Source: Hymenobacter aerophilus DSM 13606 (lineage in GTDB: Bacteria; Bacteroidota; Bacteroidia; Cytophagales; Hymenobacteraceae). Taken from it: DNA of 64,000 nt. Each line of letters begins with the position of its first letter. Position 1 is the first letter of the stretch. The translations under genes were made by a program, and so were the position numbers. Positions 51,724-59,881 of the stretch are shown piece by piece. The DNA lies in contig NZ_KB907804.1 of NCBI RefSeq assembly GCF_000382225.1, forward strand, positions 62,001 through 126,000. Direction: 5' to 3'. The notes beneath the pieces are model-generated. The model saw only the letters and a program-made list of their open reading frames with translations. It did no database searches and was not told the DNA's origin.

Positions 51724-51794
51724 GGTGACGTGACCGAGTGGCTAGGTAGAGGTCTGCAAAACCTCCTACGGCGGTTCGAATCCGCCCGTCACCT
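51724..51794 (+). tRNA. tRNA-Cys (GCA)
   Basis: Acceptor GGTGACG pairs with CGTCACC. D arm acc-gagtggcta-ggt. Anticodon arm gaggt-ctgcaaa-acctc gives anticodon GCA, and T arm is ggcgg-ttcgaat-ccgcc. Discriminator base is T (U73), the identity base of tRNA-Cys. CCA is not encoded, so it must be added by a CCA-adding enzyme. Confidence 0.96.
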
Positions 51795-51801
51795 CTTCTG
51801 T

Positions 51802-51837
51802 AAAACCCCGATTGATGCGTTTCAATCGGGGTTTTTT
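51802..51837 (+). terminator. terminator of tRNA-Cys
   Basis: Perfect 14-bp stem aaaaccccgattga / tcaatcggggtttt with T run, 7 nt after the tRNA. Confidence 0.93.
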
Positions 51838-52011
51838 GCGTCAATGCCTCCCGGACCGGCTCAAGTGGAGACGGTAGTTGGAAGTTGGGGCGCGGCGGGC
51901 TTAAATTGAACGGGATTTAGTGGCCTCTTATGATTTAGCCGCGCTTTATCCCTACATTCCGTTCCTGCGTAGAACCGCGCAACCCCCTGTTTCTCTCTTC
52001 TGTCTCCCTTT

Positions 52012-54663
52012 ATGAAAATTGTGAACCTGCGCACTATGCGCGGCCCCAGCTTCTGGTCTGTTAAGCATTACCGGCTGATTGTAATGAAAGTGGATTTGGA
52101 GGAGCTGGCCGACAAGTGGTCGAGCAGCGTGCCGGCGCTGGCCGAGCAGCTGCCCGGCCTGCTGCCCCGGCTGACCGACGCGCCGCCCTCCGATGCCGAC
52201 AAATCCATCCTGAAGAAGCCCCCGCTGACGGCCGAGCAGCTGACCGACGGTGAGCCGCTGGGCTACGTGATTCAGCACGTGGCGCTGGCGTTGCAGCGTA
52301 CGGCGGCCATGCCCGTGTTCTGGGGCAAGTCGTACCCGGCCGAGCACGAGCCGGGCGTGGAGTTTGTGGTGTTTGCCTACCAGGAAGAGCGGGCGGGCCG
52401 CGTGGCTGCCGAGGCCGCCGTGCAAATCGTGGACGACATCTGCCAGGGCCGGCCCGTGAATATCGAGCGCACCATTGAGGAATTGCACGAAATCCGGGAG
52501 GAAGAGTTCTTCGGGCCCAGCACCTGGAGCATTGTATCGGAGGCCGCCTCGCGCGATATTCCTTACATCCAGCTCAAAAACAGCAACATTATCCAGCTGG
52601 GCTACGGCGTCAACCAGAAACGCATCTGGGCCACCACTACCAGCTACACCTCGCACGCGGGCGTGGAGGTGGCCGGCAATAAAAACCGCACCAAGGCCAT
52701 GCTCGACGCGGCCGGTGTGCCCGTGCCCAACGGCACCACGGTGTACTCGGAGGACGAGCTGCGTGAGGCCATCGAGGAGCTGGGCTTTCCCATTGTCACC
52801 AAGCCGCTCAACGGCAACCACGGCCGCGGCGCCACCATCGGCATCAAGAGCTGGGCGGAGGCCGTCGAGGGCTTCCAGGCCGCCCGTGAGCATTCCAAGA
52901 ACTCGCGCGCCGTTATTGTCGAGCAGCTCGTGCAGGGCCACGACTTCCGGTTGCTGGTGGTGAATGGCAAGCTGATTGCCGCCGCCAAGCGCACCCCGGC
53001 CGCCGTTACCGGCGACGGGCAGCACACCATCCAGGAGCTGATTGACAAGGTAAACGAGGACCCGCGCCGCGGCATCGGCCACGAAAAGGTGCTCACCAGC
53101 ATCAAGGCCGACCAGCACACCCAGGATTTGCTGCTCAGCCGCGGCCTGAGCCTGGATTCGGTGCTGTCCGAAGGCGAGGAGCTGTACCTGAAAACCACGG
53201 CCAATATCAGCACCGGGGGCACCGCCACCGACGTAACCGACCTCGTGCACCCTTACAACGTGCTGCTGGCCGAGCGCGTGGCCGGCATTGTGGGCCTCGA
53301 CATCTGCGGCATCGATTTGCTGACTTCTGACATTGCCATTCCGCTGAACGAAACCCGCGGCGCGGTTATCGAGGTGAATGCCGCGCCCGGCTTCCGGATG
53401 CACATTTCGCCCACCCAGGGCCTGGCCCGCAACGTGGCCGCCCCGGTTATCGATATGTTGTTTCCGGCCGGCAGCAAGTCCCGGATTCCGATTTTTGCCG
53501 TTACCGGCACCAATGGTAAAACCACTACCTCGCAGCTGCTGGCCCACATTGTGGCTTCCAAAGGCTATAAGGTAGGCTTCACCACTACCAACGGCATCTA
53601 CATCCAGGGCGTGCAGCTGCAGAGCGGCGACTGCACCGGCGGCCAGAGCGCCGAATTCGTGCTCAAAGACCCCACGGTGAACTTTGCGGTGCTCGAAACG
53701 GCCCGCGGCGGCATGTTGCGCTCGGGCCTGGGCTTCCACACCTGCGACGTGGCCATCGTGACCAACGTGGCCGCCGACCACCTGGGCCTGCGCGACATTT
53801 ACACCGTCGAGGACATGGCGGCCGTAAAGGGCGTGCTGCCGCGCACGGTGCGCAAAAACGGCTGGGCTGTGCTCAACGCCGACGACGACCTGGTGTACGC
53901 CATGCGCGAAAAGCTCGACTGCCGGGTGGCCCTGTTCAGTATGGACGAGCACAGCCCCCGCATCCGCGAGCACGCCGAGCACGGCGGACTGGCGGCCGTG
54001 TACGAGGAAGGCTACATTTCCATCTACAAAAACAGCTACAAGCTGCGCATTGATAGGGCCGCCGAGTTCCCGATTACCTTCGGCGGGCGGGCCAGCTTCA
54101 ACATCGAAAACTCCATGGCGGCCGCCCTGGCCTGCTACTGCTACGGTTTCGATAAGGACGACATCAAGTCGGCGCTGCGCACGTTTGTGCCTTCGGGCGT
54201 GAAGACGCCGGGCCGCATGAACGTGTACAAATTCCCGCAGTTCGAGGTGATTGTGGATTACGCCCACAACGCCCACGGCATGGGCAAATTCGCCGATTTC
54301 CTCGATGCCACCGAGGCCACCCACAAAGTGGGCGTGATTTCGGGCCTCGGCGACCGGCGCGACGAAGACACGCTGGCCTTCGCCCGCATCGTGGGCCGGG
54401 TGTTCGATGAGGTAGTGCTACGCCAGGACCGCGACCTGCGCGGCAAAACCGCCGAGCAGCTCAAAGACCTGATGACCGAAGGCCTGCGCCTCGACGCCCC
54501 CGACATCCCCATCACCTACATCGAAAACGAGATGGATGCCATGGACCACGTGCTGCAAACCGCCCGCCCCGGTTCGCTGATTGCCATGTTCACCGAAGAC
54601 ATCACCTCCACGCTCAAAAAGCTCGACGAATTCGAAGCGCAGCTTGCCGCGGATCAATCGTAG
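52012..54663 (+). CDS. cphA: cyanophycin synthetase
   Basis: 883 residues, the normal CphA1 length. The N-terminal domain has LRTMRGPSFWSVKHYRLIVMKVDLEEL. The central ATP-grasp has YGVNQKRIWATTTSYTS and FPIVTKPLNGNHGRGATIGI, the Asp-ligating part. The C-terminal Mur-ligase-like domain starts with GTNGKT (499-504) and carries LETARGGMLRSGLGF and YAHNAHGM. It builds the nitrogen-storage polymer multi-L-arginyl-poly-L-aspartate. No cyanophycinase (cphB) or isoaspartyl dipeptidase lies in the window, so degradation genes must be elsewhere. It is monocistronic; the terminator at 54757 is nested in a type D palindrome. Confidence 0.95.
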   Translation: MKIVNLRTMRGPSFWSVKHYRLIVMKVDLEELADKWSSSVPALAEQLPGLLPRLTDAPPSDADKSILKKPPLTAEQLTDGEPLGYVIQHVALALQRTAAMPVFWGKSYPAEHEPGVEFVVFAYQEERAGRVAAEAAVQIVDDICQGRPVNIERTIEELHEIREEEFFGPSTWSIVSEAASRDIPYIQLKNSNIIQLGYGVNQKRIWATTTSYTSHAGVEVAGNKNRTKAMLDAAGVPVPNGTTVYSEDELREAIEELGFPIVTKPLNGNHGRGATIGIKSWAEAVEGFQAAREHSKNSRAVIVEQLVQGHDFRLLVVNGKLIAAAKRTPAAVTGDGQHTIQELIDKVNEDPRRGIGHEKVLTSIKADQHTQDLLLSRGLSLDSVLSEGEELYLKTTANISTGGTATDVTDLVHPYNVLLAERVAGIVGLDICGIDLLTSDIAIPLNETRGAVIEVNAAPGFRMHISPTQGLARNVAAPVIDMLFPAGSKSRIPIFAVTGTNGKTTTSQLLAHIVASKGYKVGFTTTNGIYIQGVQLQSGDCTGGQSAEFVLKDPTVNFAVLETARGGMLRSGLGFHTCDVAIVTNVAADHLGLRDIYTVEDMAAVKGVLPRTVRKNGWAVLNADDDLVYAMREKLDCRVALFSMDEHSPRIREHAEHGGLAAVYEEGYISIYKNSYKLRIDRAAEFPITFGGRASFNIENSMAAALACYCYGFDKDDIKSALRTFVPSGVKTPGRMNVYKFPQFEVIVDYAHNAHGMGKFADFLDATEATHKVGVISGLGDRRDEDTLAFARIVGRVFDEVVLRQDRDLRGKTAEQLKDLMTEGLRLDAPDIPITYIENEMDAMDHVLQTARPGSLIAMFTEDITSTLKKLDEFEAQLAADQS

Positions 54664-54850
54664 TCACCCTGATTCTCAATCACTGATTGCCACTGATTGC
54701 CACTGATTAACCGTGATTTCGCTGATTTTATGTTCTGACTAATTTAGCTGGTAAACAAAAGAGCCACTCCAATTTGGAGTGGCTCTTTTGCTTGGGTGCG
54801 AACATCAAAAAATCAGCGAAATCACGGTTAATCAGCGGTAATCAGTGATT
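54664..54850. repeat. inverted repeat of AATCACTGATTGCC units (type D) enclosing a terminator
   Basis: Left arm from about 54676 (caatcactgattgccactga.., with tandem copies) and right arm to 54850 (..cagcggtaatcagtgatt) enclose the terminator. It fills the gap from the cphA stop to the stop codon of the next convergent gene. Confidence 0.9.
54757..54789. terminator. bidirectional terminator between cphA and a convergent gene
   Basis: Perfect 14-bp stem aaaagagccactcc / ggagtggctctttt (54757-54770, 54776-54789) with loop aattt. A and T runs on both sides let it serve both genes. Confidence 0.92.
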
Positions 54851-55797
54851 TATTTGAGTGTGAACGTCGTCTTTCCAATCAACACGCCGCCTTCGTAAAG
54901 CTCGACGGTGTGCAGGCCGGTTTTGTAGGGCGCGCCCTTAGCGTAGATGAACTGCACGGGCTGGCGGGTGTTGTCGTACACGAGCTCCTGCTTGGCCGTG
55001 TAGAAAGCCTCCGAGCCGTCGATCATGAAGGTGCCGCCGCCGGTGCTCAGGTTGTAGAGCGCGGCGCCGTCGGGCTCAATCAGGCGCATCATGATTTCCT
55101 TGGTTTCCTTCGGCGACACATCGTTGCGGGCTAGGTTGAAGGTTACCTTGATTTTCTCGACGCGCTTGGCTTTGAACTCGTTATCGGTGTCTTCTTTCTC
55201 TTTGTCGCGGCTGTTGATAACGCCCACACGGATATTTTCGGCCTGCAGGCGCGAGGCCACGGCCACCTTCTGGCTCAGCTCCTGGTTGGAGCGCACCACC
55301 GACGAAATGGTATCGGTCAGCTTGTTCTGGCGCTCCTTAAGGGTGGTGGTTTCGGTGTAGAGGGCCTCGTTATCGGCCTTGAGCTGGGCAATTTCCTCGT
55401 CCTTTTTGCGCAGCTGGGTTTCGAAGTTGGCGGCGCGCTGCTTGAAGCGGCGCTGCTCGGCCACGCTGAAGCTGCTGGCGCGGAACGAGCGAAGCTTGAG
55501 CAGGTCGGCGTTGATCTGGGCCAGCTTGGCCACCAGCGAGTCGTTGGCCAGGCCCATGCCCTGCACTTCCTGGCTCTGGCGCTCGTAATCCGACTTCAGG
55601 GCCTCGTACTGCTTGATCTGGTCTTCGAGCTTGGCATCCTTGCTCACCACGTCGGCCTGTAGCTGCTCGTTCTGCTTGCTCTTCTGCTGGTTCATGTAAA
55701 ACAGAAACCCGTTGATGCCCAGCAGCACCAGAATAAGGGCCCCAATCAGGAGTAGGCGGTTATTGTTCTTTGGTTCGGGGCTCTGATCTTGTTCCAT
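54850..55797 (-). CDS. coiled-coil membrane-anchored protein, hypothetical
   Basis: 315 residues from the ATG at 55797 (MEQDQSPEPKNNN). A single membrane helix (about 16-34) leads to a long coiled coil (about 40-195, rich in Glu, Lys, Gln), then a beta-rich C-terminal domain (VEKIKVTFNLARNDVSPKETKEIMMRL, MIDGSEAFYTAKQELV, YKTGLHTVELYEGGVLIGKTTF). I recall similar proteins as conserved hypothetical in Bacteroidota; no function is assigned. The C-terminal stop overlaps the type D repeat. Confidence 0.8.
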   Translation of the reverse strand: MEQDQSPEPKNNNRLLLIGALILVLLGINGFLFYMNQQKSKQNEQLQADVVSKDAKLEDQIKQYEALKSDYERQSQEVQGMGLANDSLVAKLAQINADLLKLRSFRASSFSVAEQRRFKQRAANFETQLRKKDEEIAQLKADNEALYTETTTLKERQNKLTDTISSVVRSNQELSQKVAVASRLQAENIRVGVINSRDKEKEDTDNEFKAKRVEKIKVTFNLARNDVSPKETKEIMMRLIEPDGAALYNLSTGGGTFMIDGSEAFYTAKQELVYDNTRQPVQFIYAKGAPYKTGLHTVELYEGGVLIGKTTFTLK

Positions 55798-55842
55798 ACA
55801 GAAAGGGTTTGGGTGGAGGCCCGGACAGTCCGGACGCGGTAG

Positions 55843-55850
55843 TACCTTTG
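55843..55850 (+). promoter_or_regulatory. -7 box of the TPMT-like gene
   Basis: TACCTTTG, 60 nt before the ATG at 55911; no -33 at the usual distance. Confidence 0.4.
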
Positions 55851-55910
55851 AGGCAAAAATAACGGGGTTTGCCACCCCGGCAAGTGCCGAAGGTACAACC
55901 CCGCCACGAA

Positions 55911-56552
55911 ATGCAGCCCGTCCCGCCCCTCGATACCGCCTACTGGCAGCAGCGCTACGAAATCGGCCAGACCGGCTGGGACACGGGCGCTATAACGCCG
56001 CCGCTGCGCGAATATTTTGCTCAGTTGGGCCCGCCCGACTCGCGCCGCATCCTCATTCCGGGGGCCGGCCGCGGCTACGAAGCCGAGTTTCTGCACCGCG
56101 CCGGCTGGCCCAATGTGCTGGTCGTCGACCTGGCCCCGGCGGCGCTGCAGGCCCTGCAAACCCGCGTGCCTAGCTTCCCGGCGGCCCACCTGCTGCTCGC
56201 CGATTTCTTTGCCCTGGAGCCATCCCCGGCCTTCGACCTTATTGTAGAGCAGACCTTTTTCTGCGCCCTCGACCCCGCGCTGCGGCCCGCCTACGCCCGG
56301 CAGTGCGCCCGGCTGCTGCGGCCCGGCGGCACGCTCATGGGTCTGCTTTTCGACACTGAGTTTAGCCAGCCCGGCCCGCCCTTCGGCGGCTCGCGCGCCG
56401 AGTACCGCCCGTATTTCGAGCCATATTTCGATTTCGTTCATTTCGAAACCGCCACCAACTCGCTGCCGCCCCGCCAGGGCCGGGAGCTGTTCATCTGCTT
56501 GAAACGGAAAGCAGATTCGATTAATATGAACCGAACCGACCTGTCATCCTGA
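55911..56552 (+). CDS. TPMT-family SAM-dependent methyltransferase
   Basis: 213 residues from the ATG at 55911 (MQPVPPLDTAYWQQRY); an upstream TTG is less likely. WQQRYEIGQTGWDTGA (11-26) is the thiopurine methyltransferase signature. ILIPGAGRGYEAEFL is SAM motif I, and YLALEP-like FALEPSPAFDLIVEQTFFCAL follows. It may methylate thiols or halides; the substrate is unknown. Its last residues (..NRTDLSS) and TGA stop are encoded by the type A repeat that begins at 56541. Confidence 0.88.
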   Translation: MQPVPPLDTAYWQQRYEIGQTGWDTGAITPPLREYFAQLGPPDSRRILIPGAGRGYEAEFLHRAGWPNVLVVDLAPAALQALQTRVPSFPAAHLLLADFFALEPSPAFDLIVEQTFFCALDPALRPAYARQCARLLRPGGTLMGLLFDTEFSQPGPPFGGSRAEYRPYFEPYFDFVHFETATNSLPPRQGRELFICLKRKADSINMNRTDLSS

Positions 56553-56630
56553 GCCCAGTGAAGGACCGATCCAGAAGCCAATCAATGGATGTAGCTTCAG
56601 GACAGGTCCTTCACTGGGCTCAGGATGACA
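56541..56630. repeat. palindromic repeat, type A
   Basis: ctgtcatcctgagcccagtg.. / ..cactgggctcaggatgaca; inner ccagaagc / gcttcagg. The first 12 bases are coding and provide the stop codon of the methyltransferase gene. The stem bases CCCAGTG/CACTGGG match each other and differ from other copies. Confidence 0.9.
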
Positions 56631-56677
56631 AACGACTGCCACTAACTAAGTTTCTCCGCCCTCAACTACCCAAATCC

Positions 56678-57502
56678 ATGCTCGAAGCCCTTGCCAACGT
56701 GCTGCCGCACTTTCGGAACACCAATTCCGGCCAGTTTTTTCTGATGGCCGGCCCCTGCGTGATTGAGGGCGAAGATATGGCCCTGCGCATTGCCGAGCGC
56801 ATTCAGCACATCACCGACAAGCTCCAGATTCCGTTCATCTTTAAGGGCTCGTATCGCAAAGCCAACCGCTCGCGCCTCGACTCCTACACCGGCATCGGCG
56901 ACGAAAAGGCCCTGCGCATCCTGCAGAAAGTAAGCCGCGAAATCGGCGTGCCCACCGTCACCGACATCCACGAATCGGGTGAGGCTGCCATGGCCGCCGA
57001 GTACGTTGATGTGCTGCAGATTCCGGCGTTCCTGTGCCGGCAGACCGATTTGCTGGTGGCCGCCGCCCGGACCGGCAAGGTTGTCAACGTGAAAAAAGGC
57101 CAGTTTCTGAACGGCGAGGCCATGCAGTTTGCGGTGGACAAAGTGCGCCAGTCGGGCAACGACAACGTGCTGCTCACCGACCGGGGCAACTCGTTCGGCT
57201 ACTCCGATCTGGTGGTCGACTTCCGCAACCTGCCCGCTATGCGCGAATTCGGCGTGCCCGTAATTATGGACGTCACGCACTCGTTGCAGCGGCCCAACCA
57301 GAGTAGCGGCGTCACGGGCGGCCAGCCGGCCCTCATCGAAACCATTGCCAAAGCCGCCATTGCCGTGGGCGCCGACGGCCTGTTCATCGAAACCCACCCC
57401 ACGCCCGCTACCGCCAAATCCGACGGCGCCAACATGCTACCGCTCGATCAGCTGGAAGACCTGCTGACCAAACTGACGCGGGTGCGCGAGGCGGTGCGTT
57501 AG
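56678..57502 (+). CDS. kdsA: 3-deoxy-8-phosphooctulonate (KDO-8-P) synthase
   Basis: 274 residues from the ATG at 56678 (MLEALANVLPHF); the upstream frame is open only through the repeat. MAGPCVIEGEDMALRIAERI, FKGSYRKANRSRLDSYTGIG, VTDIHE, QTDLLVAAARTGKVVNVKKGQF and FIETHPTPATAKSDGANMLPLD are diagnostic. It condenses phosphoenolpyruvate with arabinose-5-phosphate to make KDO-8-phosphate for the LPS core. It is the only LPS gene seen in this window. Three motifs (NVKKGQF, DVTHS, HPTP) distinguish it from DAHP synthase. Confidence 0.96.
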   Translation: MLEALANVLPHFRNTNSGQFFLMAGPCVIEGEDMALRIAERIQHITDKLQIPFIFKGSYRKANRSRLDSYTGIGDEKALRILQKVSREIGVPTVTDIHESGEAAMAAEYVDVLQIPAFLCRQTDLLVAAARTGKVVNVKKGQFLNGEAMQFAVDKVRQSGNDNVLLTDRGNSFGYSDLVVDFRNLPAMREFGVPVIMDVTHSLQRPNQSSGVTGGQPALIETIAKAAIAVGADGLFIETHPTPATAKSDGANMLPLDQLEDLLTKLTRVREAVR

Positions 57503-57523
57503 AAGCAGGTAGGTACTAAACGC

Positions 57524-57626
57524 CTGTCATTCAGAGCGCAGCGAAGAATCTCGCGTGCAATAGTAACCCTAGTGCTAGGAGTTACTATTGCACGTGAGAT
57601 TCTTCGCTGCGCTCTGAATGACGTTC
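57524..57626. repeat. palindromic repeat, type B, almost fully paired
   Basis: ctgtcattcagagcgcagcg.. / ..cgctgcgctctgaatgacgttc; the B2 loop itself folds (gcaatagtaa / ttactattgc), leaving only a few unpaired bases. It separates convergent genes. Confidence 0.93.
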
Positions 57627-57638
57627 CTTAATCTCTAA

Positions 57639-58472
57639 TCACGCCCCAAACACCCGGCTTAGCTCCAGCAGCTTATCCACGGGGTTATCGAAGCGCAGCG
57701 TGAAATGCTGGCGGGGCAGGCTGGGGCGGAAGAAGACGAGGCCGATGTAGAACAGGTCCACCGTCAGCGTGACGTCGGGGTGCCAGCGGATGGCCTCCCA
57801 GGCCCGCTCCATTTCCCCCGACCAGTGAATATCGTCGAGCACAAACACGCTGTCGGGGGTGCGGTGGGCGTTGAGCTGCTCGAAGTAGCGCAACGTAGGC
57901 TCGTAGCGGTGGTTGCCATCGAAGAAGGCAAAATCGACGGGTGCGGGCAGGGCCGCCAGGGTGGGGGCGAGGGTGTCGTCGAGGTTGCCTTCGATGAGTT
58001 TGACGTTTTCGGCGCCCACGGCCCCGAACGTCTGGCGGGCCACGGCCGCCGTGGCGGGGCAGCCTTCGAAGGTGAAGACTTGGGCCCGCGAGTCGGCCAG
58101 GGCGAGGTAGGCAGTGGTGAGGCCCAGTGAGGTGCCCAGCTCCACGATGGTGCGCGGCTGGTAGTGGTTGACGAGCCGGAACAGCAGCTGCCCCAGCTTC
58201 GGCGGCTTGGCGGCGGTGCGGGCAATGTCGCACAGGCGACGAGAGCGGCCCGCCCCGGCCACCCGCGAGCCGGCCCCGAAGTCGCGCACCGTAATGGCGG
58301 TAGAATCGGCGAGTAGGGCAGCCCGGCGGGCCTCTACGGCCTCGTAGGCGGCAAACCGGCCCGAGTGGTGGATAACGTGCGCGTACAGGCCGAAAACAAA
58401 GGGCGAGTGCAGCCCGTGGGCGTTGCCCGAGCGCCCCAGGAAGCGGAGGTAGCTGAGAATCTGGAAAAGCAA
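57639..58472 (-). CDS. class I SAM-dependent methyltransferase
   Basis: 277 residues, TTG start at 58472 (no ATG or GTG fits upstream). The Rossmann fold starts IVELGTSLGLTTAYLAL (SAM motif I), then VFTFEGCPATAAVARQTF and VDFAFFDGNHRYEPTLRYFEQL, typical of the O-methyltransferase-3/MTase-24 type. N-terminal FLGRSGNAHGLHSPFVF is a recurrent Bacteroidota lead-in. Substrate unknown. A TACCTTTC box lies about 35 bp upstream of the start. Confidence 0.85.
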   Translation of the reverse strand: MLFQILSYLRFLGRSGNAHGLHSPFVFGLYAHVIHHSGRFAAYEAVEARRAALLADSTAITVRDFGAGSRVAGAGRSRRLCDIARTAAKPPKLGQLLFRLVNHYQPRTIVELGTSLGLTTAYLALADSRAQVFTFEGCPATAAVARQTFGAVGAENVKLIEGNLDDTLAPTLAALPAPVDFAFFDGNHRYEPTLRYFEQLNAHRTPDSVFVLDDIHWSGEMERAWEAIRWHPDVTLTVDLFYIGLVFFRPSLPRQHFTLRFDNPVDKLLELSRVFGA

Positions 58473-58520
58473 GGCGGGGCGGCGGGAGGTTAGAGTTTCA
58501 GGCCGAAAGGTAGAAACCGT

Positions 58521-58621
58521 TTGTCATCCTGAGCGGCGCGAAGGACCTTACTGGGCTAGAACGACCGTGGCAGCGCCTCGTTTCAACCTGATATGGTCCT
58601 TCGCGCCGCTCAGGATGACAG
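58521..58621. repeat. palindromic repeat, type A, variant loop
   Basis: ttgtcatcctgagcggcgcg.. / ..cgcgccgctcaggatgacag with an unrelated loop (ggctagaacgacc..). The stem bases GGCGCG/CGCGCC again match each other. Confidence 0.9.
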
Positions 58622-58696
58622 GGAGGCTTTTAGTTTCCAGCCCACAAAAAAGCCGCCCGAAGGCGGCTGTAAGCAGTTCAAAGCCAATCCAACGCC

Positions 58697-59083
58697 TTAG
58701 TTGAGTCGGTAAGGCACGATGAGCGTGAACTCGGGAATCTCCACGTCGAACTCGTGGCCGTCCATCACGCGCTCCATCTGGTAGGTGCCGCGCATCTTGC
58801 CCACGCCCGATTTCAGGTTGCAGCCCGACACGTACTGGTGCGACTCGCCGGGCTCCAAAACCGGCTGCTGGCCCACCACGCCTTCGCCTTCCACCTCGCG
58901 CACCACGCCATTGGCATCCGAAATAAACCAGTGGCGGCGCAGCAGCTTCACGGTATATTCGCTGTTGTTGCGAATATCAATTTTGTAGGCAAAAACGTAA
59001 TGCTCCTGACCCGGGCTCGAATAGTCGGGCAAATAATTGGTGGTAACGCTGACGGTTACGCCCTGAGTGGTGGTCGTATTCAT
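58697..59083 (-). CDS. apaG: ApaG family protein
   Basis: 128 residues from the ATG at 59083 (MNTTTTQGVTVSVTTNY). YVFAYKIDIRNNSEYTVKLLRRHWFISDANGVVREVEGEGVVGQQPVLEPGE shows the fibronectin-III-like ApaG fold; the C-terminal GxGxMRGTYQM motif (SGVGKMRGTYQME) is conserved. Annotated in relatives as a Co2+/Mg2+ efflux factor, but the mechanism is unclear. Divergent from ung. Confidence 0.93.
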   Translation of the reverse strand: MNTTTTQGVTVSVTTNYLPDYSSPGQEHYVFAYKIDIRNNSEYTVKLLRRHWFISDANGVVREVEGEGVVGQQPVLEPGESHQYVSGCNLKSGVGKMRGTYQMERVMDGHEFDVEIPEFTLIVPYRLN

Positions 59084-59215
59084 AACGGCGGAGTTCCAAA
59101 AGAGAAAAAAGCTAACAGTGCGGGCCCGGGTTTGGTTTACTTGCCTTCCTCTACGGAGTCCGGGCTGCCAATGCCGTCTCAAACTAACACAAACTAACAA
59201 ATAATCCTGGTTCGC

Positions 59216-59881
59216 ATGTCGGTTAAGATTGAAGAAAGCTGGCGGCAGGTGCTGGCGCCCGAGTTCGAGAAGCCCTATTTCCAGCACCTGATTGCCTTCG
59301 TAAAGGGCGAATACGCTACGGCCGAAGTGTTTCCGCCCGGCCCGCAAATTTTCCACGCCTTCGAGGCCTGCCCGTTTGATAAGCTGAAAGTGGTGATTCT
59401 GGGCCAGGACCCCTACCACGGCCGGGGCCAGGCCCACGGCCTGAGCTTCTCGGTGGCCGAGGGCGTGCGCACGCCGCCTTCGCTCCAGAACGTATTCAAG
59501 GAGCTGTACGCCGACCTGCCCGACACGGCTCCGGCCCCCAACGGCAACCTTGACCGGTGGGCCCAGCAGGGCGTGCTGCTGCTCAACGCCACGCTCACGG
59601 TGCGGGCCAAGGAGCCGGCCAGCCACCAGAAAAAAGGCTGGGAGCAGTTCACCGACGCTGTTATCCAAACCATTTCCGACCAGAAGGAGCACGTCGTGTT
59701 CATCCTCTGGGGCGCCTCAGCCCAGAAAAAGGGCGAAGTCATTGACGCCCGCAAACACCTCGTGCTAAAAGCTGCCCACCCCTCGCCCTACGCCGCCGAC
59801 CGGGGCTTCTTCGGCAGCCGCCCCTTTAGCCAGACCAACGCCTACCTGCAGCAGCACCACGAGGCGCCGATTCAGTGGTGA
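59216..59881 (+). CDS. ung: uracil-DNA glycosylase
   Basis: 221 residues, family 1 UDG. GQDPYHG (63-69) gives the catalytic D65, and AAHPSPYAADRGFFG gives H188 of the minor-groove loop; SFSVAEGVRTPPSLQNVFKEL and LLNATLTVRAKEPASHQKKGWE are standard. It removes uracil from DNA to start base excision repair. The stop codon TGA overlaps the first base of a type E repeat. Confidence 0.97.
   Translation: MSVKIEESWRQVLAPEFEKPYFQHLIAFVKGEYATAEVFPPGPQIFHAFEACPFDKLKVVILGQDPYHGRGQAHGLSFSVAEGVRTPPSLQNVFKELYADLPDTAPAPNGNLDRWAQQGVLLLNATLTVRAKEPASHQKKGWEQFTDAVIQTISDQKEHVVFILWGASAQKKGEVIDARKHLVLKAAHPSPYAADRGFFGSRPFSQTNAYLQQHHEAPIQW

Noticed and set aside
51952..54324. Leftward open frame (790 codons) over cphA
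   Set aside because: Antisense shadow; cphA has all expected motifs.
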